The notes under the pieces: generated by a model
Databases searched by the model: none
Seen by the model: the letters and a program-made list of their open reading frames with translations, nothing else
What the model was told of the DNA's origin: nothing
NCBI GenBank assembly: GCA_026396425.1
Contig: JAPLWU010000135.1
Coordinates: 1 to 8,925 of the forward strand
Length of the DNA stretch: 8,925 nt
Reading direction: 5' to 3'
Origin: Microcaldota archaeon
Lineage (GTDB): Archaea; Micrarchaeota; Micrarchaeia; Burarchaeales; JAKAKT01
Made by a program: the position numbers and the translations under genes
Part shown: piece after piece, positions 5,891 to 8,925 of the stretch
How positions within the stretch are numbered: position 1 is the stretch's first letter
How the letters are laid out: each line of letters opens with the position of its first letter

Positions 5891-7408
5891 TCATGCCTTG
5901 CCTCCGTTTATCAAAACCCCCCTCGCCATCTCTTCCTCTATTGCGGTTGCAATCTTTTCCCTTGCCCCCTCAGTGTGGCTGTGCAGCCTCCTGGTTTTGT
6001 CCGCCAGGTCCGCGTAGCCCTTGACCATGAGCCAGGTTGATATGCTGTCATCCGCAGCGCACCGTTCGAACTCCGCGTCGCTTAGTTTCCTGACTGCCGC
6101 GGCCAGCTCCTCCAGGCGCCTTATGACGAGCCTCGTGCCGCCGTCCATTTTTATTACGAGGGGGAGCCTCTCTACCCGCTTAATCTCCCTTTTTATCCTT
6201 TTGAGTAAGTCGTTCCTGAGAAACTCGCCTCTGTCCTGCCTTTTTTTTATGCTGCCAGCGAATTCGTCGAAGCCGTGCATGTAGAGCCACGTGGAGTACT
6301 TGTCCCCATTTGCGTACTCCTCGAGTATCGTTATAGACAACCTTTTTATCGCCTCGTAAAGCTCCCCCAGATTCCGTGCCCTCGCCGCTTCTTCTCCGCC
6401 TTTATCAAGAAAGACGAAGTCCCCCATCCCGGTGCGATCGTATATGAAGCGTCTGAGTTCCTCAAGGTCGTTGGCTCCCTTGATGATGAAAAAGTCGGCC
6501 CCGCCAATTCCCGCCATGGCCGACCCTTTTGTCGAGGCGACCAGCACCGGTATCCTCGGAAATCTTTCCTTAACAAGCGCGACAAGGTCTTTTCCAGCCG
6601 GATAATCGACGTCCTTGCCCTCTCTCGGGAATATCACGTCAGTTGAGACGAACACGACGTCATCGCCATGTTTTTCGATAATCTCCCTGGCCTGCTCGAA
6701 AGTCCTCGCTATCATGACGCTCGCGCGCATTCCTATAATCTCGTAAAGCGCGGGCAGGAACTTGCTGAACCACTGCGGCTCGTCGTCAACTATGAGGAAT
6801 ATGAACCTGCGCGCCCTTGGCGCCCCCTCCCGTTCGGCAATTTCTATGTTCATGAGGTCCTCGCAGGCGCGTATGGACATCGCAGCGAGAACCGTCGGGT
6901 TAACTCCTGCCATGTTGAGCTCGAAAACGAAGTCTACATCCCTCGTTTGCCTGAACATAAATATCTCGGTTTCCCGGTCATGGTCTGCAAGCATCCTCTT
7001 GTTGGTGAGAAGGACTATCTTCGAGTCCCTGTTTCTCTTCCGGAAGTCGCCGTTGATTGATTTCGCGGTTTCCTCGTCAACAACGAGAACCAGCGGTTCC
7101 GCGCCCCGCGTCCTGTCAAGCTCCTCCTTTGAAACGCGCCGAACCTGCACGCCCTCGAGGCACTCCCTGCACCCGATGTTTATCCCGTTCCATATGGACT
7201 CGTTGCTAACGTAGACGAGAACATTACGTATCTTCTCTGGGTTGAGGAGCCTGCCAGAGTTCAGAAGCCTCTTAGTTGCCCTGTCCGCCGTACTGTCCGC
7301 AATGGGCCTGCTTCTCCTGAACCACGGAATTTGCGCGAACAACGTCTCCCCCTGCCCATAATTGGCGCGCAACCTGAATAAATCCCTTGCTCTCGCGGGC
7401 CAAAACAT
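5891..7408 (-). CDS. Stand-alone double-receiver protein related to the regulatory half of PEP/pyruvate-binding fusion proteins
   Basis: This 505-residue soluble protein has three parts. Residues about 60-190 form a degenerate receiver-like domain (RNVLVYVSN, then PLVLVVDEET and KIVLLTNKR). Residues about 201-325 form a fuller receiver domain with FLIVDDE (Asp208, Asp209), a likely phosphoacceptor Asp257 in VSTDVIFPREGKD, VASTKG near 290-295, and Lys310 in FIIKG. From about 330 comes a helical module, GDFVF...ARxLxEL...STWL...G...A, present twice (Trp374 and Trp459). The order and motifs match, from memory of the family, the N-terminal regulatory half of large bacterial proteins that continue into a PEP/pyruvate-binding domain. 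Here the protein stops instead. It has no DNA-binding or kinase domain, so I infer an adaptor or metabolic regulator. The start is uncertain: the ATG at 7408 overlaps a TATA-like TTTAAA, and TTG codons at 7372 and 7342 are alternatives. No other ATG occurs before residue 139. Confidence 0.8.
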   Translation of the reverse strand: MFWPARARDLFRLRANYGQGETLFAQIPWFRRSRPIADSTADRATKRLLNSGRLLNPEKIRNVLVYVSNESIWNGINIGCRECLEGVQVRRVSKEELDRTRGAEPLVLVVDEETAKSINGDFRKRNRDSKIVLLTNKRMLADHDRETEIFMFRQTRDVDFVFELNMAGVNPTVLAAMSIRACEDLMNIEIAEREGAPRARRFIFLIVDDEPQWFSKFLPALYEIIGMRASVMIARTFEQAREIIEKHGDDVVFVSTDVIFPREGKDVDYPAGKDLVALVKERFPRIPVLVASTKGSAMAGIGGADFFIIKGANDLEELRRFIYDRTGMGDFVFLDKGGEEAARARNLGELYEAIKRLSITILEEYANGDKYSTWLYMHGFDEFAGSIKKRQDRGEFLRNDLLKRIKREIKRVERLPLVIKMDGGTRLVIRRLEELAAAVRKLSDAEFERCAADDSISTWLMVKGYADLADKTRRLHSHTEGAREKIATAIEEEMARGVLINGGKA

Positions 7409-7414
7409 TTAAAC
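7405..7414. promoter_or_regulatory. TATA-like box in the divergent gap (palindromic TTTAAA core)
   Basis: ACATTTAAAC contains the palindrome TTTAAA at 7408-7413. On the plus strand it lies about 24-25 bases before the ATG at 7435, which fits a leaderless transcript for the membrane-protein gene. On the minus strand the same palindrome would place a start site near 7385, inside the longest reading of the receiver-domain gene. If it works in both directions, that gene begins further in than 7408. Confidence 0.45.
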
Positions 7415-7434
7415 AGTGGCGGGAAAAGCACTCC

Positions 7435-7954
7435 ATGGCCAAACAGCTTAAGGCGAAGGCAAGGGAAAAGGAAGGAAAAGCGAGCGAGGCAAGGGAAAAG
7501 GAAAACGGGGAAAAGCCAGAGGATAAACACGAGCCCCTCGATTTCGTCGAATACTTCACGCCTGACGCGCGCAAGCTCGCCTATTTCGCGCTCCTTCTCT
7601 GCGCGGCCATAATCCCGCTTTTCGTTTTCGCCATGCTCGTGAACGTGCGCGTGGTTTACGTGGTCAACGCGCTCTTCGACCCCAGGTCCGCCATCGCCGT
7701 CCTGCCCCGCGTCGAGTTCGGTGCTGCCGTTCATACTCATCTCGCTTTCCTCGTTCAGGCTCATGGGCCCCTCGGGCGTGCTCATGGCAGTGCCGTTCAC
7801 GCTCGTCTCGCTCTGCGTAGCCTACTATTTCGCGTGCATGCTCGTGCTGGTTTACGAAAAGTATTTCGCAAAAAAAGCGCAGGAAAAGGTTTCGCCTCCC
7901 CCCATTCTCGGAAAAAAACAGGAAAAAAAGCCGGCCAAAAACGGGAAGCAGTAA
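7435..7954 (+). CDS. Small two-helix membrane protein of unknown function, frame-shifted
   Basis: Translation from ATG 7435 gives a Lys/Glu-rich cytoplasmic start of about 40 residues, then EYFTPDARKLAYFALLL, which leads into a first membrane helix. The frame is good up to VVNALFDP (base 7683). Beyond this it turns into His/Arg/Ala-rich residues that would overlap the next gene. The frame one base ahead, entered at the CCCC run 7680-7683, instead continues with a Pro/Ser-rich loop. It then gives a second hydrophobic stretch (MAVPFTLVSLCVAYYFACML), YEKYF and a Lys-rich tail, ending with TAA at 7952-7954. Dropping one C yields about 172 residues with both charged ends inside and the loop outside. 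F-x-P-x-x-x-K before the first helix is common in small archaeal membrane proteins. I cannot name a function. The gene converges with the coiled-coil gene, leaving a 10-base gap. Confidence 0.6.
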
Positions 7955-7964
7955 TCCCCCCTGC

Positions 7965-8925
7965 CTACTCCTCAATCTCGAAAACCGCGCCTGCAGCCGA
8001 GCCCTGCTTGCCGCTTTCCATCTCCTTTGCTATTTTATCGAGCTCCTTCTTGGCAGTCCTCAGTTTTTCGGCAAGCTCCCTCTCGCGCTTTCGTATGCTT
8101 TCTATCCCTTTCCCGCTCCCTGCGCCGATGCGCTCAAGTTCCGACATGTAACCGCCGACTACGCCGGTCTCCATGGCTTTCATCTCCTCGAGACTCTCCT
8201 CGGCCTCCATTACGCCCCTCGCGAGGATGCCCCTCTTCTCGTCGAAGTCCGCCTGCAGCCTTGCCAGCTCGGCCTCAGCCTCGCCCACGCCCTTCAGGCT
8301 CTCGTCTATCCTGATGATTCCGGAAAGCGCGGACCTCACTGCCCTGCGCAGGTCTCCGGCCTCGTCGTTTATGCTGGCGTCAATCTCTTCGGCCCTTCTT
8401 ATCTCCGCAGTCGCCTCGTCGGCCTTCCTGAGGCCCTCCTGCATGTTGTTCCTGATCCCCTCAAGGCCAGCCATGGCCCTCTCCCGTATCTCGTTCAATG
8501 AGTGCAAACCCGTCTCGAGACCCTCAAGCCTATCAACTTCCTCGAGTAGCATCCGTTTCGCCTCGTCAATCTTGCCGTTCGAGAGCTCCTTAATCCTGGA
8601 AACGTCGTACATCTTCTCCTCGAGCGAGTGGCCGATTTCCGCATAATCCGCGCCGAGCTTTTCCTCGGCGTCCCCCAGCTCCTCGACTCCGGCCTCGGCC
8701 TCCTTTATTATTTTTGGGAGCCTGGAAATGCTCTCCCTGAGCTTCGTTATCCTGGCTCTCTTGCCCTCGAGCTCCTCGTAGATTTTGTCCGCCTCGTCGA
8801 GCCGTGCCATGAGGTTCTCCGTCTCCCCGGCCAGCTCCCCGCGCGCGCTTGTGAGCATTTCAATCTCTTCGAGCTTTGCCCTTGCCATGCTCCCGAGCTT
8901 CTCCTGCCTCTCCCTCTGCTTCTCC
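7965..8925 (-). CDS. Long coiled-coil protein, C-terminal part (runs off the window)
   Basis: The frame is open from the right edge to TAG at 7965-7967, giving about 319 visible residues. An ATG at 8888 is probably internal, because the 12 codons before it (EKQREREQEKLG) continue the same charged heptad-rich pattern and no stop separates them. The sequence is dominated by Glu, Lys, Arg, Ala and Leu in coiled-coil spacing, with no membrane segment, no Cys and no ATPase motif visible. A short break near GAGSGKGIES is followed by a last helix and an Ala/Gly-rich hinge leading to AVFEIEE at the C-terminus. It could be the stalk of an SMC- or Rad50-like protein or a stand-alone structural coiled coil. 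A true SMC C-terminus would show ABC signature and Walker B motifs, which are absent, so a stand-alone coiled coil is more likely. Confidence 0.75.
   Translation of the reverse strand, partial: EKQRERQEKLGSMARAKLEEIEMLTSARGELAGETENLMARLDEADKIYEELEGKRARITKLRESISRLPKIIKEAEAGVEELGDAEEKLGADYAEIGHSLEEKMYDVSRIKELSNGKIDEAKRMLLEEVDRLEGLETGLHSLNEIRERAMAGLEGIRNNMQEGLRKADEATAEIRRAEEIDASINDEAGDLRRAVRSALSGIIRIDESLKGVGEAEAELARLQADFDEKRGILARGVMEAEESLEEMKAMETGVVGGYMSELERIGAGSGKGIESIRKRERELAEKLRTAKKELDKIAKEMESGKQGSAAGAVFEIEE

Noticed and set aside
7676..7686. Programmed ribosomal frameshifting at the CCCC run
   Set aside because: A C-run alone is not a recognised slippery heptamer, no stop codon or pseudoknot stimulates a shift there, and two other genes nearby also have frame problems. 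A sequence error or mutation is simpler.
7261..7800. A 179-codon minus-strand frame overlapping the receiver and membrane-protein genes
   Set aside because: It crosses a divergent promoter region and overlaps two better-supported genes. No motif supports it.
7684..8151. Continuation of the membrane-protein frame past the CCCC run
   Set aside because: The residues become His/Arg/Ala-rich and overlap the coiled-coil gene, while the adjacent frame gives a second membrane helix and a sensible tail.
7965..8925. SMC or Rad50 ATPase
   Set aside because: Only coiled coil is visible, and the C-terminus lacks ABC signature and Walker B motifs.

Overview
The window looks archaeal. It carries a Dph2-type diphthamide synthase, an archaeal-type glutamyl-tRNA synthetase and an archaeal phosphoenolpyruvate (PEP) synthase. 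Several genes have AT-rich TATA-like boxes about 25-28 nt before the start codon, which is the layout of leaderless archaeal transcripts. The compact packing, the small two-helix membrane protein and the Cys-rich secreted protein suggest a small-genome (DPANN-like) archaeon. That lineage guess is inference.

Plus strand, 1-5068: the 3' end of an SPFH/stomatin-like gene, a PEP synthase gene (ppsA), dph2, and a glutamyl-tRNA synthetase gene (gltX). Minus strand, 5091-7408: a secreted, lipoprotein-like, Cys-rich protein and, upstream of it, a 505-residue receiver-domain protein. Plus strand, 7435-7954: a small membrane protein. Minus strand, 7965 to the window end: a long coiled-coil protein that runs off the edge. 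Genes meet convergently at about 5070-5090 and 7955-7964, and diverge at about 7410. No gap exceeds 300 bases, and I see no tRNA, rRNA, CRISPR array or insertion sequence.

Three of the eight genes are broken. ppsA and gltX each lack an internal block of conserved codons (roughly 110-120 and 60-80 residues by family comparison) and also shift frame at the junction. The membrane-protein gene has a simple one-base shift at a run of four C. Either the assembly has errors or these are real lesions. Because gltX is normally essential, error is the first thing to exclude.

Two proteins stand out. The receiver-domain protein resembles the N-terminal regulatory half of large bacterial PEP/pyruvate-binding fusion proteins. 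Here it stands alone, in the same neighbourhood as a PEP synthase gene, and its C-terminal module is tandemly duplicated. The secreted protein is built from 14-residue units in which Cys and an N-glycosylation sequon recur at fixed positions. The PEP synthase also ends in an unusual five-cysteine tail.
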